A stretch of DNA of 64,000 nt, from assembly GCF_031085175.1 (NCBI RefSeq), contig NZ_JAVHUY010000025.1, forward strand, positions 1 through 64,000, given 5' to 3'. This document shows positions 17,801-24,216 of this stretch, in pieces (within the stretch, counting starts at the first letter, position 1; each line of letters begins with the position of its first letter). The DNA comes from Phytohabitans maris. GTDB lineage: Bacteria; Actinomycetota; Actinomycetes; Mycobacteriales; Micromonosporaceae. The notes under the pieces are model-generated. The model did not search any database. It worked only from the letters and a program-made list of their open reading frames with translations, and was not told where the DNA came from. The translations under genes and the position numbers were made by a program.

Positions 17801-19027
17801 GATCAGCTCTCCGGGCAGACCCGGCAGCTGCTGGAGACCTCGCCGAGCCTCGCCGACCGGGCGCGCGTGGAGCGGCTGTACGCGCGGGAGGCGTTCGACC
17901 ACACCGGCTTCCCCCTCGACCAGGCCGTACGCGGCGCGGAGAGCCTGCCCGCCCTGCTCGAGTCGGGCGTACAGCCGCACGAGATCGCCCGGCATGCCAC
18001 TCCGGAGACGCTTCGGCGCCTGTTCGACCTGTCCGAGAGCCAGGCCAACGACCTGGCGACGCTGCTGGGCGACCCCCAGGTCCAGACGATGCTGCACGAC
18101 AGTTGGGGCAGCCCGCCGTTCGATCCGCCGATCCTGGCCGAGTCGGTCCTGGCCAAGCTCGGCGCACACCCCGAGCTGGTCCGGATGATGCTCGACCTCC
18201 CGGACCTGCGCAACGCCCTCGCACTGCGGCCGGTGACTCTCGACCACCTGGCCAGCCACCAGCAGGCGATCGACACCTTGCGGGAGGTGGTGGAGGACAT
18301 CCAGCGCCGTGGACCGGAGGCCGTGCTCGCCGACCCCGAGGTGACGGTGGAGCCGACACCGTTGACGGACGACCAGCGGCAGACCAGCGAGGCGGCCAAA
18401 CCGGAAGAGGTCCAGGATCGTCAGACCGGCTTCGACCAGCGGCGGCAGGACGATGCGGCGTATCGGGCGGAGTACCTTGACTCGATGTACGTACAGGCAG
18501 TGCGGGCCCAGGCGGAGCTGAACGCGATGGCGGCCGAGGTGGCGGGCGACACCGGCGAGCCGGCCGGCCGGTCCGAGCCGAAGAACCGCCAGCGGGCCGA
18601 AGATAAGGTCGTCAAATACCGCGGTGAGGTGTCGAGACTCAAGGATCTCGCGGCCGCGAAGGTCGCCTTCGACACCATGGCCGATCTTTATCGAGGGCTG
18701 GAGCAGGTGAGACAACACCCAGGGGTGACCATCGTCAAGCTCGACGATCGGTTCGCTCGTCCGCAGGACAGTGGCTACCGGGACATACAGATGAGTGTGC
18801 GCACCTCCAATGGACATGTGGCCGAGTTCCGGCTGCATCTGAAGTCGCTGGACGAGGTGGCGGATTGGGAGCACGCCCTGTACGAGATCCGTCGTGACCT
18901 GGATACGTTTGGCAAAGAGCGTCGCCTCACGCCCCCGGAGGAAGCCATCCGATTCGGCCTGCTGCAACGGGAGCGGGAGCTGTTCTGGCAGGCCCTGCGG
19001 CCGGCGTTGGGAGAGGGCCAGCCGTGA
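8891..19027 (+). CDS. Giant multidomain polymorphic toxin-like protein
   Basis: This 3378-codon frame starts at GTG after GGGGGGAGG. Residues 1-120 are WXG100-like helices, 124-158 a strong hydrophobic segment, and 160-330 further helices. Ser/Thr/Gly/Gln-rich linkers fill 345-700, then Ala/Gln/Arg coiled coils about 1005-1160 and 1460-1835. Modules in order: papain-fold glutaminase-like (Cys1262, His1367, Asp1382); PD-(D/E)XK-like (Asp2029/2031, Asp2042-x-Lys2044); HExxH metallopeptidase-like (HEYKH 2265-2269); caspase-like dyad (His2494, Cys2538 in LTACDVARG); ExoY/edema-factor-like cyclase (Lys2697, Lys2702/2704, DHDLF from 2794); RelA/SpoT-like C-terminus (GYRDIQMSVR near 3295). Codons about 2310-2398 have atypical third positions because another gene lies there in a different frame, so the protein may be a fusion of two older genes. 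It is probably exported by a type VII system; module names are by-eye matches. Confidence 0.8.
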   Translation: MAPTAEDAASAALDAVEVCLREIDRWIPVLGDFLDMISDWPEAEHVRLYDLAEQYGSAAELYSGHLEDLNGYMRDLDAWQGDGASEIARQQLTGYFEELSSMAETLGGVQQYVHGQALEIESMKWMAVVALVMMIIALIQMIITIWTGIGAAAGAVAISGARVTIQTVAKELFRKLMQETIRGGIRKMVQTGFTNVGRRALMGALANAAFMGGIKAGIMGIQALQGHDPFVDGWEQKFAIGLADSLIAGAIGGPLTFGANSRFVEAVAFGVGQLGDNLIRMGLDSLFRATGNQDWAERNGLYSGMGLGDAFQAIMPASILGEMMEPAGRGHRPDHVQNAVNNGANNLFNNLPDPAPGGAQQTGNQNQGAPAPVLAPGGLPAGSQSQTGGPAPGTQGAGSQSGNQGAGSQSGGQSGSQRGGQTGSQAGSQSGSQGAGTQSGSQGAGTQSGGQSGSRDGGQSGSQGSRGSNTDGESSEGSAQTQGTQPDGASGTPPAATDGSSSTPPAESDGASGTPSQGDGASQTNDSSSGRSTATPTPTPATPATPDGSTSTETGGSTTNTDGTASQQTSSEGDRAETDQRRATPEVTPPVSSGTVEGSTDGSATQSESSDAASSQPPSEGDGTSTRDSSGESSTSESSSARASAEDGPSTDGSSSEDSSSEDSSSEGTGSTPPPVQPDAARPDTGQSSSQPSSSQSREARWWNFGKRLEQRIEAQFTEGAANFFGGTLQGSTVRPPALTPDLVQRVLDARPESLSTYGNRMRGFIEQHFTEVDAAGTRRPLDDAQIAAKLADMRGATPAPQGGSAPSPGGDGQTGQTGTGQTETGRTETGRTETDRTETGQTETDQTRQSEQSREESQQARSESETRRSREEAPALPGFAPMPGPVLTPTGSASPPGSVAPPGGTTPAGGTSQSSGTSQSGRDGDGSSSESSTPPDEGQGQPEPSAATGGSSVGSSSGGDGTTGTATPDTTGTTGQPASPGDGTRQSLMDRVRDRVSRLFGRDSASQQTRQEAAERAAYEANMRQAQAQLRQTIESDPRVQQHRQTAANAAHQAQQARTEAAAATNDAGLARAEQQAAQQRAQQYRNQAARLDPSDPQRGALQRAAQQADQYSYQRAFDAQNAEARASAAQQRAQAADATAAQANRDADQITQNAATHQQAAWRMANVDTGAGFRQVGPAHPGPQVSMVSGRPDVPPPVSQNRPYDQPGGLRRPLAADQARLQRALSDGQGGYVRTPDPTGPWLRLVNAFGLGDPTRTQNCQDAVASLFDTFVHGRPTVAAPRTYDGYSGSSPHVPSGGEADGPGRMEDLSGGRFQSLVGNLSTQSPSQRGPQVDRGFDQIRQQLLAGGHGSFAAIITGWQSGSSHAWAAVNHNGNIYFVDPQVGTVVAAVDGPNGVSYIDPHTGQDVGNPIHDRSQITMMDALVVDGSARPMPFANNPPGTWNSRPLTPDYLASQSPQVQASDGAANDHAAARAAQEQARSETQRAERLRQHAQRHATEAQGHALRAQADAQQAQTHRAERDAAAQRATRLEQEAQRHDAYARQYAELAQRGTPDAQQAQHMADQHRALADGARQQANDQRAQAQQHEGERQRAEAKWRQAEQQRADAEARAAAVARDAATAEHAAAASAQRAAALETSYGQRANQAAQAYDAQAAQAAADAAHHSQQAQQHPPHDPLRRQEEARAAHHNRLEQNARQAAHHHRVAAQHQQAAAARDARAEWYDQAAQRHERQAAVEERDARTHEQRRAAAEARYRQAAAVDPQVAQRFRDQANHFAQARDAAQARAAQQRQDAQTARQTAATERAEAANHRNARDQFESAAREWVQQTRREDRFDPGSQTPSGRTFDPENLPDGLRQRYDALTDPRAREQFARVYERARDDAGVTRALEGMERGAARNGTTLEDVLVEQHEKAAARQAVTPPPPDVVRDIDQRLREAERVRQRIDAYAQAHPEVRGIDRWRRSLDAEITALENEREGHGTPSPERHGRSIQGIDGEVALAERSRGVVEVAMTVEVRLPDGRVLRTDIDVVAEGGRVWLDAKSYEIFGPDSYNVRHHQGQIARQLEIIEHSGHRVDGEPPRLEWVFVRGVHPDVVPLLEGTRVYDPETGAELPHRVTVTDGRPPDTPPPPPPPSGAPPAPAAPPGAVPDTTAPTEVAGEQGPPDTSRDDDRLYSREVSHTNQDVLVNGGDAPFTLEEVHRVAEILGIDLTGVDVRLITDPEEIRYLDYQGASAYTPVEAGGREIRLGPAAFADAETLAVTIAHEYKHVEQIRSGETINTATRRELEDAAYAVEPAALERFRAHSEGGSDGTDGTVLDREGVRPGAEERSAGVRDGAGGRDSGGHGALGRDDQGANDGTGRGVRDQGGAGDRPDDASARTDRPDSGGARPGPDQHDLTRHIGPPTDGSAPATHADKSSGMPAPDDRAGQTETGDAASPDATPAYVDTAEAVRLVRQHLHATRAGYAFYPAGDRVLSFAHAVPPRPGVVTFDLHGSPDGFHIDGRVLTPEQFAHAIDVMRQEGRIHLGAGDHVRLTACDVARGDHSPAARFARASGTAVTAPTERVWTNRRGEERVTSAELRGGRWVPTEPDNGRWRTFEADGQERGAPHTESGPTPEYGGSEAARSGTDGASEQPASDGDPRGPVLTPDVLESEYGMPERNQEAFQAYAEQHGLVIDVRPTNAAAVRWLAEGAMPKPLDIKAKTIDERDVLLGAQAGNVGLVGYFEPRLPARPDGMSDAQWESVEKRYRQRLNEYAELSETMARLAASGRFTVSDGVVYAVEGEGGQRPITGDHDLFDIRRTDGSRLDPDEYGDVIEELRGQGIGVQHGAHMYWQPQSAFELQIHADIAAKHQPGGEEGLVRFAPGEPPRLVDASTPVHEQTSAPPRDQDESPSGGDEYQARSGTDPPSDASPPATDRADLDRLAAEASRPGTGEGATGRARTQVYAIAERQGLLGNDATTAERREALGDQLSGQTRQLLETSPSLADRARVERLYAREAFDHTGFPLDQAVRGAESLPALLESGVQPHEIARHATPETLRRLFDLSESQANDLATLLGDPQVQTMLHDSWGSPPFDPPILAESVLAKLGAHPELVRMMLDLPDLRNALALRPVTLDHLASHQQAIDTLREVVEDIQRRGPEAVLADPEVTVEPTPLTDDQRQTSEAAKPEEVQDRQTGFDQRRQDDAAYRAEYLDSMYVQAVRAQAELNAMAAEVAGDTGEPAGRSEPKNRQRAEDKVVKYRGEVSRLKDLAAAKVAFDTMADLYRGLEQVRQHPGVTIVKLDDRFARPQDSGYRDIQMSVRTSNGHVAEFRLHLKSLDEVADWEHALYEIRRDLDTFGKERRLTPPEEAIRFGLLQRERELFWQALRPALGEGQP
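10040..10300 (+). repeat. Gly-Ser-Gln coding repeats in giant protein linker
   Basis: Imperfect tandem units encoding variants of SGSQGAGTQSGGQ lie at about residues 384-470. They are coding, in frame, and probably form a flexible extracellular linker. Unit changes are silent or conservative and show no CRISPR-type spacing. Confidence 0.8.
11326..11440 (+). repeat. TETGR-type pentapeptide repeats
   Basis: About nine in-frame five-codon units of the form (Q/R)TETG or RTETD lie at residues about 812-850. They form a hydrophilic spacer before a charged region and are a likely site of length variation. Confidence 0.8.
15822..16085 (+). CDS. Nested gene: small protein resembling EF-Tu domain II
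   Basis: This 87-residue frame lies wholly inside the giant gene in another frame. It has its own strong ribosome site (GAAGGGGGA, 15809-15817) four bases before ATG. Its third codon positions are mostly G/C, while the giant frame over the same bases is unusually rich in A/T thirds and encodes Gly/Asp/Arg low complexity. The protein reads like a beta barrel of the translation-factor domain II type: FSIEKVFDLEQRSGLLASG, then VLEGVIAEGTVLW, then TTLLLERTDPTPVVPGRVL. It directly follows the HExxH module. An immunity or partner protein is plausible from that position, but the function is unknown. Confidence 0.65.
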   Translation: MAPTARFSIEKVFDLEQRSGLLASGMVLEGVIAEGTVLWDETTRAQTTVLGVEFETRAERETGRTTLLLERTDPTPVVPGRVLTSMT

Positions 19028-20289
19028 CCGTGCCGAGCGGCTTCGTACTGCCGATGTACTACGAGCACTACTCGTTTCCGGTCAAGATGGTGAGAACGCC
19101 GGACGGTGGCCTGATGACGTACGACTTCGACGTGGTCACCGGCGGCTGGAAGAAGGCCAACGACATCTTCGACGAGATCGTCTTCGCTCACGGTGGTGAG
19201 ACGAACAAGATCACCCGTGACGAGTTCGTTCAACTGGTGGAGTCGGAGCGGGCCCACTGGCTGACCGGTGTCGGGCCGATCTTCGCGCTGTACGAGACGG
19301 TCCGAGCCATCAGGGAGGCAGCCCGCGCAGAGGATCGGCCGCTCACTCCTACTGAGAAGGCTCTGGTTGCCGGTACCCGCCGGCGTACCTACGCGATGTT
19401 CGAGGCCGAGTTGGCGGCGCAGGGTGACCCGGGTGCGGATCTCGACGCCGCACGGGAGGCTGGCTGGACGGAGGGGTCCGCCCCGGGGCTGCCCTCCACG
19501 CGGGTGGTGATCCTCCGCGAGGGTGAGCGGGTGCGGGCGGATATCGCCGCGGCGGATGCCGCGGCGGCCCGGGGTGAGGCGGTGGATGGCGCGGCGCTGG
19601 CGGCTGCTCGGGAACGGTGGCGTGCGCTGCGTGCGCATTACCGCGAGTGGTTGCCGCCGGTGCCGGTGTCGCGGTGCCCGGACACCGGTGAGGTCGTCGA
19701 GTGGCGGCTGGATGACGTCAACTTCGACGGTTGGTTCTGGGAGTACCACAATCCGCTTCGGGTGACGCCGAAGCTGCCGCCCACCTGGCGGGCGATGACC
19801 GGTGCGGTTCGCCTGGCCGAGGTCATCGGTGCGGCCCCGTTCATCGCCAAGCCCGGCCCCGAGGTGCCGTACGTGGTGCCCCGGATCCTCGACGAGCCGG
19901 ATGTCCGGGCCGTGATCGCGCAGGTGCGGGTCAGTCCGCACACCGGCTGGGCGATCACGTACTACGCACCGCGGCGTCTCGGTGTCCCGCTGGCGAACCT
20001 GTGGGGCGCCGACAACTACCCCGTCTACGACGACGACGGTACGTGGCTGGGCTGGGACGAGGTGCCGGAGTGGCCGGCCGACAACGACTACGATCTGCGT
20101 CCGTGGGTGCTCAGCGGCAAGCTGTTGTGGATCGCCCCCGATGACGAGACGATGACCTTGCGCCAGGGCGTTGACGGATGCCCGTATCTGGATCTTCCCG
20201 GGCGGCGCGAGTACGGCATCGTCGAGCGTGGCGAAGTCCGCTACCCGCCGCTGCCGCCGAGCGCGTCGCCACCGCCGGGAAACAGCTGA
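19024..20289 (+). CDS. Unknown protein coupled to giant toxin-like gene
   Basis: This 421-residue soluble protein starts at GTG overlapping the giant stop in a GTGA junction, so translation is probably coupled. No family is recognised. Residues 1-140 form one unit rich in aromatics (FVLPMYYEHYSFPVKMV, RAHWLTGVGPIFALYETV) and 150-420 a second with Trp-rich motifs (FDGWFWEYHNP, WLGWDEVPEWP). There are no signal or membrane segments. A cytoplasmic partner directly after a polymorphic toxin gene is most often an immunity protein; that is inference from position. Confidence 0.7.
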   Translation: MTVPSGFVLPMYYEHYSFPVKMVRTPDGGLMTYDFDVVTGGWKKANDIFDEIVFAHGGETNKITRDEFVQLVESERAHWLTGVGPIFALYETVRAIREAARAEDRPLTPTEKALVAGTRRRTYAMFEAELAAQGDPGADLDAAREAGWTEGSAPGLPSTRVVILREGERVRADIAAADAAAARGEAVDGAALAAARERWRALRAHYREWLPPVPVSRCPDTGEVVEWRLDDVNFDGWFWEYHNPLRVTPKLPPTWRAMTGAVRLAEVIGAAPFIAKPGPEVPYVVPRILDEPDVRAVIAQVRVSPHTGWAITYYAPRRLGVPLANLWGADNYPVYDDDGTWLGWDEVPEWPADNDYDLRPWVLSGKLLWIAPDDETMTLRQGVDGCPYLDLPGRREYGIVERGEVRYPPLPPSASPPPGNS

Positions 20290-20321
20290 CCCACCCATGC
20301 CGTGAAAACGAGGATGACGAC

Positions 20322-20993
20322 ATGAGCCGCTTCCGGGTGACGCCGGTATTCGACGCGGTCGACGGCGACGAGCCGTACTTCTCCCCGGACCGGCGACGGG
20401 TGCTCGATGGTGCTGAGCGGGCCCGCCTGTTGACGTACCTGGCCGGGGCGCCCCTGGTGCTGCGCGCGCACGGGCTGGAGCCCGACCCGCTCGACCCGTC
20501 GGCCGGGCAGGCCGTCCCGGTCGGGTTCCAGACCGACGGCGTGTGGATCTGGCAGGAGGCCACCGTCTACTACCTGCGGCGCTACGGCATCGCTCCGGAA
20601 GACGACCTGGTCAGGCACATCGAGGCGGCCGGATACACGCTGCCCGCCCAGCTCGCCGACGAGGTCCTCGACGACGCGGCTGACGCCGCCCTCGCACCGG
20701 CGGCCTCGCCGGCGCCGGATGTCCGCCGCGACGTGCGGTACTTCGCCGACGTCCCGGCGGGCGGCTCGGCCGAGGACCCGGGTGGCCTGTCGAGGCAGTG
20801 GCACCAGACCTGGCGCGACGGCGAAGACGTACGCATCGACCAGGTCTGCGACCCCGCGCTGCGATGGCGCGACACGGGCGCTTTCGCGTCCAACGCGCGC
20901 GGCGGCGAGCACGACTTCGTGGAGATCCCACAACGGCTCGCCTCCCGCATCCTCGACCGCTGGTGGGCCGAGGAACACACGGACGCGAGTTAG
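20322..20993 (+). CDS. Unknown protein, toxin-locus associated
   Basis: This 223-residue protein starts at ATG with GAGGATGACG upstream; the frame is open further upstream but that part overlaps the preceding gene. Residues 1-110 (DGVWIWQEATVYYLRRYGI, LVRHIEAAGYTLP) look like a compact helical domain, then an Ala/Pro linker, then about 60 ordered residues. I know of no named family. It lies 32 bases after the previous gene and ends next to the convergent PH-like gene, so it is the last gene of the toxin transcript. Immunity or accessory roles are possible. Confidence 0.65.
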   Translation: MSRFRVTPVFDAVDGDEPYFSPDRRRVLDGAERARLLTYLAGAPLVLRAHGLEPDPLDPSAGQAVPVGFQTDGVWIWQEATVYYLRRYGIAPEDDLVRHIEAAGYTLPAQLADEVLDDAADAALAPAASPAPDVRRDVRYFADVPAGGSAEDPGGLSRQWHQTWRDGEDVRIDQVCDPALRWRDTGAFASNARGGEHDFVEIPQRLASRILDRWWAEEHTDAS

Positions 20994-20994
20994 C

Positions 20995-21501
20995 TCACTG
21001 GTGGACGCCCGACCGGAACTTCGGTCCGGCGTACTGGTTGACGAGAGCCGCCACCTCTTCCCGGCTCTCCCGGAGCTGGTCCATCTCGACCACCGCGTAC
21101 CCCTTACGGGCGGCGCCGGGCGGGAAGGTGGGCTGCTCGCCGGTCCGCACGTCGTCGGAGAGCCACATGACGAGCATGTGTCGCTCGGTCGGAGTCGGCA
21201 TGCGCTCGATGTTGATGGCCTCGACCTGCTCCCAGCCTGCCTCGAAGCGCAGCCCTTCACAGTGGACGGAGACGCCGCTCTCGCCGAACGAAATGCGGAA
21301 CGGTCGCATGCTGAGGGCGAAGACGAGAAGGCCGACCAGGATCAGGAACACGCCACCGATGCCGGCGAAAACCACCAGGTAGCCGCCGAGAGGGCCACCG
21401 ATGAGAAGGCCGAAAGCGGCGATCAGGAGCCCTACGGCACCGACGCCCATGCCCTTGAGTGCGAGCGACCGGTCAGTCCATCCCTTTCGATGCAGCTCCA
21501 T
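20995..21501 (-). CDS. Membrane protein with PH-like domain
   Basis: This 168-residue protein has two membrane helices (about 14-35 and 41-63) and then a soluble domain (RPFRISFGESGVSVHCEGLRF, GWEQVEAINIERMP) that resembles bacterial PH domains of the YdbT/DUF type. The ATG at 21501 is chosen because GGAGGAGGG lies just upstream; a GTG seven codons earlier is possible. It is the last gene of a four-gene minus-strand operon and converges with the toxin-locus gene, with the two stops almost touching. Function is unknown. Confidence 0.7.
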   Translation of the reverse strand: MELHRKGWTDRSLALKGMGVGAVGLLIAAFGLLIGGPLGGYLVVFAGIGGVFLILVGLLVFALSMRPFRISFGESGVSVHCEGLRFEAGWEQVEAINIERMPTPTERHMLVMWLSDDVRTGEQPTFPPGAARKGYAVVEMDQLRESREEVAALVNQYAGPKFRSGVHQ

Positions 21502-21565
21502 CAGCCCTCCTCCATGGCTCACACCGACCAGACCCTAGCAGGGAAAACGCCGGTCGATGCCCATT

Positions 21566-23098
21566 TCAGCGGCGAAGAGCGTCGATCTCCTCCTGGCGGG
21601 CCCGTGGCACCACGCCGAACAACTCCGCCTCCACAGTGGAGCGGGCGCGGGCGTTCGCCAGGGCGAGAACGCGTACCGGCGGCGGGGCCTGCGCGATGCG
21701 GGCGGCCCGGCGTGCCACGCCCTCCCCGTCGGTCTCCTCCGGCTCGGGCCGGGCCAGCCGGGCCAGCTCGCCGGCCGGCGTGCGCCACAGCGGTGAGGCG
21801 TCGTCGACCAGCGTGTCGGCGCGGGCGCTGCCCCGGGCCGCCAGAAGCGCGGCGGTCACCGACTCCGGGTCGGTGACGTCGACGGTCGCCAGCTCCCGCA
21901 CGGTCTGCACCGCCACGCGCCAGGCCACCAGGAAGTCGGGCCACGCCTCGGTGGCCAGCGCGGCGGCGTACCGGGTGGTGGCTTCGTGCAGGACCGGGGC
22001 GGCGGCCGAGTGCACGGCGGGCGGTGCGGTGGCGGCCAGCCCTTCCGGCAGCGGTGGCCGACCCTCCGGACGCCACCCCGGCGGCAGCGGGAAGGCGCGC
22101 CGCGGGTCGACGAACTCGCGGAGGGTAAGGCCGGCGAGGTCGACGGCGTCGACGTGGCGGGTGACCCGGTCGACGATCCAGGCCGGCTCGCGCGGCGGTG
22201 GTGTGGGCTGGTCACCCGGATTGGACACGACCGGACCGCCCGGCCTGATGGCCTCCGGCGGCGCGTCCCAGCGGACCTGGTAGACCAGCTCCTGGCCCTC
22301 GACCAGGTAGCCGGTGTCGAACCCGCCGTCGACCCACATCGTGTGCGCGCCGAACCGAGGCGGGCGGGCCCGCACCAGGGCGATCGCCTCCGCCGGGCCG
22401 CCGACCGGATCGGGCACCGGCTCCCGCGGCTGTGGGGGGTGGGCGCTGGACGGCAGCAGCGAGCGGGGGACGTCGGGGGCGAGAAAGGACAGCTCGGCGT
22501 CGTCCCACGGGCGCGGCAACGGCAGCGGCAGGCGGGGCGGGAAGGTACGCCGCTGCGCGGCGATGTCGCCGGCGAGCGAACGCTCCGTCAGCACCGCGCC
22601 GCGCAGCAGCGGTGGCAGGGCGGCAAGCTGGCGCAGGTGTGCGGGGGGTGGCACCGGGACCGCCGGCGGGGCGGGTGGGGGGTCGCCCGCGCGGCGCAGG
22701 GTGCGCGCCTCGACCGGGATCATCGCCAGCACCATCGCCGCGGCCCAGTCCAGCGGCCGCTCCCGCAGCAGCCACTGGCGTGCGCCGACGGCACCGTCGT
22801 ACCACGGCAGGGCGACCACGGCGGCCAGCACCTCCGGGTCCGCGCACTCCCTGGCGAGCACGGCCGCGGTGGACACGCCCATCTCCAGCCGGGCACGCAC
22901 GAGGTCTCGCTCCGCGCCGGGGTCAGGGGTGGCGAAGGCGGGCGCATACGCCAGCGGGCGCGGTCGCGCCGGGTGGAGCAGCCCGAGCACGAGCGCGTCG
23001 AACGCGTCCCGCTCCCGGCGCGGGAAGACCTTGCGCAGCTTCCGGCCCGCGTCCGCCCACGCCCCGGCCAGCTCGCCGTCCCCGCCGGTCACCCCCAC
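21566..23098 (-). CDS. Unknown Pro/Ala-rich protein in deaminase/SUKH operon
   Basis: This 510-residue protein is not recognised. Residues 1-150 are helical, 150-250 a Pro-rich hinge (PPPAPPAVPVPPPA), and 260-510 a mixed domain. No signal peptide or membrane helix is visible. The start overlaps the stop of the SUKH-3 gene; either GTG 23098 or GTG 23092 (exact GTGA overlap) is possible. Its place after a deaminase and an immunity-type gene links it to the toxin/immunity locus. Confidence 0.65.
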   Translation of the reverse strand: MGVTGGDGELAGAWADAGRKLRKVFPRRERDAFDALVLGLLHPARPRPLAYAPAFATPDPGAERDLVRARLEMGVSTAAVLARECADPEVLAAVVALPWYDGAVGARQWLLRERPLDWAAAMVLAMIPVEARTLRRAGDPPPAPPAVPVPPPAHLRQLAALPPLLRGAVLTERSLAGDIAAQRRTFPPRLPLPLPRPWDDAELSFLAPDVPRSLLPSSAHPPQPREPVPDPVGGPAEAIALVRARPPRFGAHTMWVDGGFDTGYLVEGQELVYQVRWDAPPEAIRPGGPVVSNPGDQPTPPPREPAWIVDRVTRHVDAVDLAGLTLREFVDPRRAFPLPPGWRPEGRPPLPEGLAATAPPAVHSAAAPVLHEATTRYAAALATEAWPDFLVAWRVAVQTVRELATVDVTDPESVTAALLAARGSARADTLVDDASPLWRTPAGELARLARPEPEETDGEGVARRAARIAQAPPPVRVLALANARARSTVEAELFGVVPRARQEEIDALRR

Positions 23099-24216
23099 CG
23101 CTGCTCCCCGCTGCCGTGGAGGTAGATGTTGCCGCCGAGGATCGGCAGCTCCTCGCGCGGCTCGCGGGCGAGCGCCGGGGCGATCGCGTAGTCGGTCTCA
23201 CCGTTGAGATAGAGGGCCGCGAAGCCCGCGTCGAGCAGCGACTCACCGTCCATCGTCACCACGTGGTACTCGTGCTCGACGGCGGCCTCGAGCAGGTCGG
23301 GCGTCCGCCGGGAATGCAGGAACGCCACCTCGAGGTCGGGACTTAGCCCGGCGCACGCGGCGGAGAACGCCCGCGCGACCGGCGGGGCGGCGTCCGTGCC
23401 CGCACCGGACTGGCCGCGCGCGGCGTCGAGCTGGTCCTGGAAGGCGTAGAGCTCGAAGGCGAGCAACAACACGGTCAGGGACCCCAGGTCGAAGGCCCGC
23501 ACCACGCAGCCCTGCCCGCCCCAGTCGGCGTAGAAGGAGCCCGGGCTGGCGGGATCCGCGGCGGGGGTGATGCCAATCCTGGTGAGCGTGTCCGGCAGCC
23601 ACACATAGTGCAGGCTGGCGGGAGATCGGGGAAGGTAGAACGCCGCGCCGATCGGGCGCTTCAGCGGCCACGGCGGCGTGCCGGCGGACTCCGCCAGCTG
23701 CTCCGGCGCGGGTGGCTCCCAGTCCGGGCGGCGCTCGTGCACCGGCTTGGCCGGGCTGGGCTGCCCTCCGGTGACCAGCGTGTCGAGGGCCGCTTCGAGG
23801 GTGGCGCCCAGCGACCACTCGCCGACCGCGTCGATGGCGAGCACCTCGCCGTGGTCGGCGATGGCCAGTACCGCCTCGTCCATGCCCTCGACCCCGATCG
23901 GAAACAGGGACGCCCCGAGAGCGCGACCCGCGTCGATCAGCGTCTCCACGCTCGCGGCGGCCAGGGCCGGGTCCAGCGCGAACGGCCGCGGATTGAGATC
24001 CACCCCGGGCCGCCCCGCGTCGACCACGAGCCCGCCGAACTCCGCCAGCGCACGGTCCGCGTGGACGGACGGCCGCAGCCGCCCGCCGAAAACCCCGGTG
24101 CGCGCGAACACCGCCCGGCGCAGCCCGGCCAGCTCCTCGTCCGGGAGGCGACGGCCCGGGTACCAGCCGGCGGCCCGCAGCGCGTTTTCCACCGGGGGCG
24201 TGAAACGCTCAGCCAT
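23089..24216 (-). CDS. SUKH-3 family immunity-like protein
   Basis: This is a 375-residue protein. Residues 1-150 match the SUKH-3 pattern: FTPPVENALRAAGWYPGR, an acidic helix, FGGLVVDAG, then LFPIGVEGMDEAVLAIADHGEV and a C-terminal GATLEAALDTLVTG. SUKH proteins are immunity factors against polymorphic toxins, often nucleases. Residues 170-375 are a second alpha/beta domain I do not recognise, with alternating hydrophobic strands (SFYADWGGQGCVVRAF). The ATG at 24216 follows GGAGG and overlaps the deaminase stop by eight bases. Confidence 0.75.
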   Translation of the reverse strand: MAERFTPPVENALRAAGWYPGRRLPDEELAGLRRAVFARTGVFGGRLRPSVHADRALAEFGGLVVDAGRPGVDLNPRPFALDPALAAASVETLIDAGRALGASLFPIGVEGMDEAVLAIADHGEVLAIDAVGEWSLGATLEAALDTLVTGGQPSPAKPVHERRPDWEPPAPEQLAESAGTPPWPLKRPIGAAFYLPRSPASLHYVWLPDTLTRIGITPAADPASPGSFYADWGGQGCVVRAFDLGSLTVLLLAFELYAFQDQLDAARGQSGAGTDAAPPVARAFSAACAGLSPDLEVAFLHSRRTPDLLEAAVEHEYHVVTMDGESLLDAGFAALYLNGETDYAIAPALAREPREELPILGGNIYLHGSGEQRWG

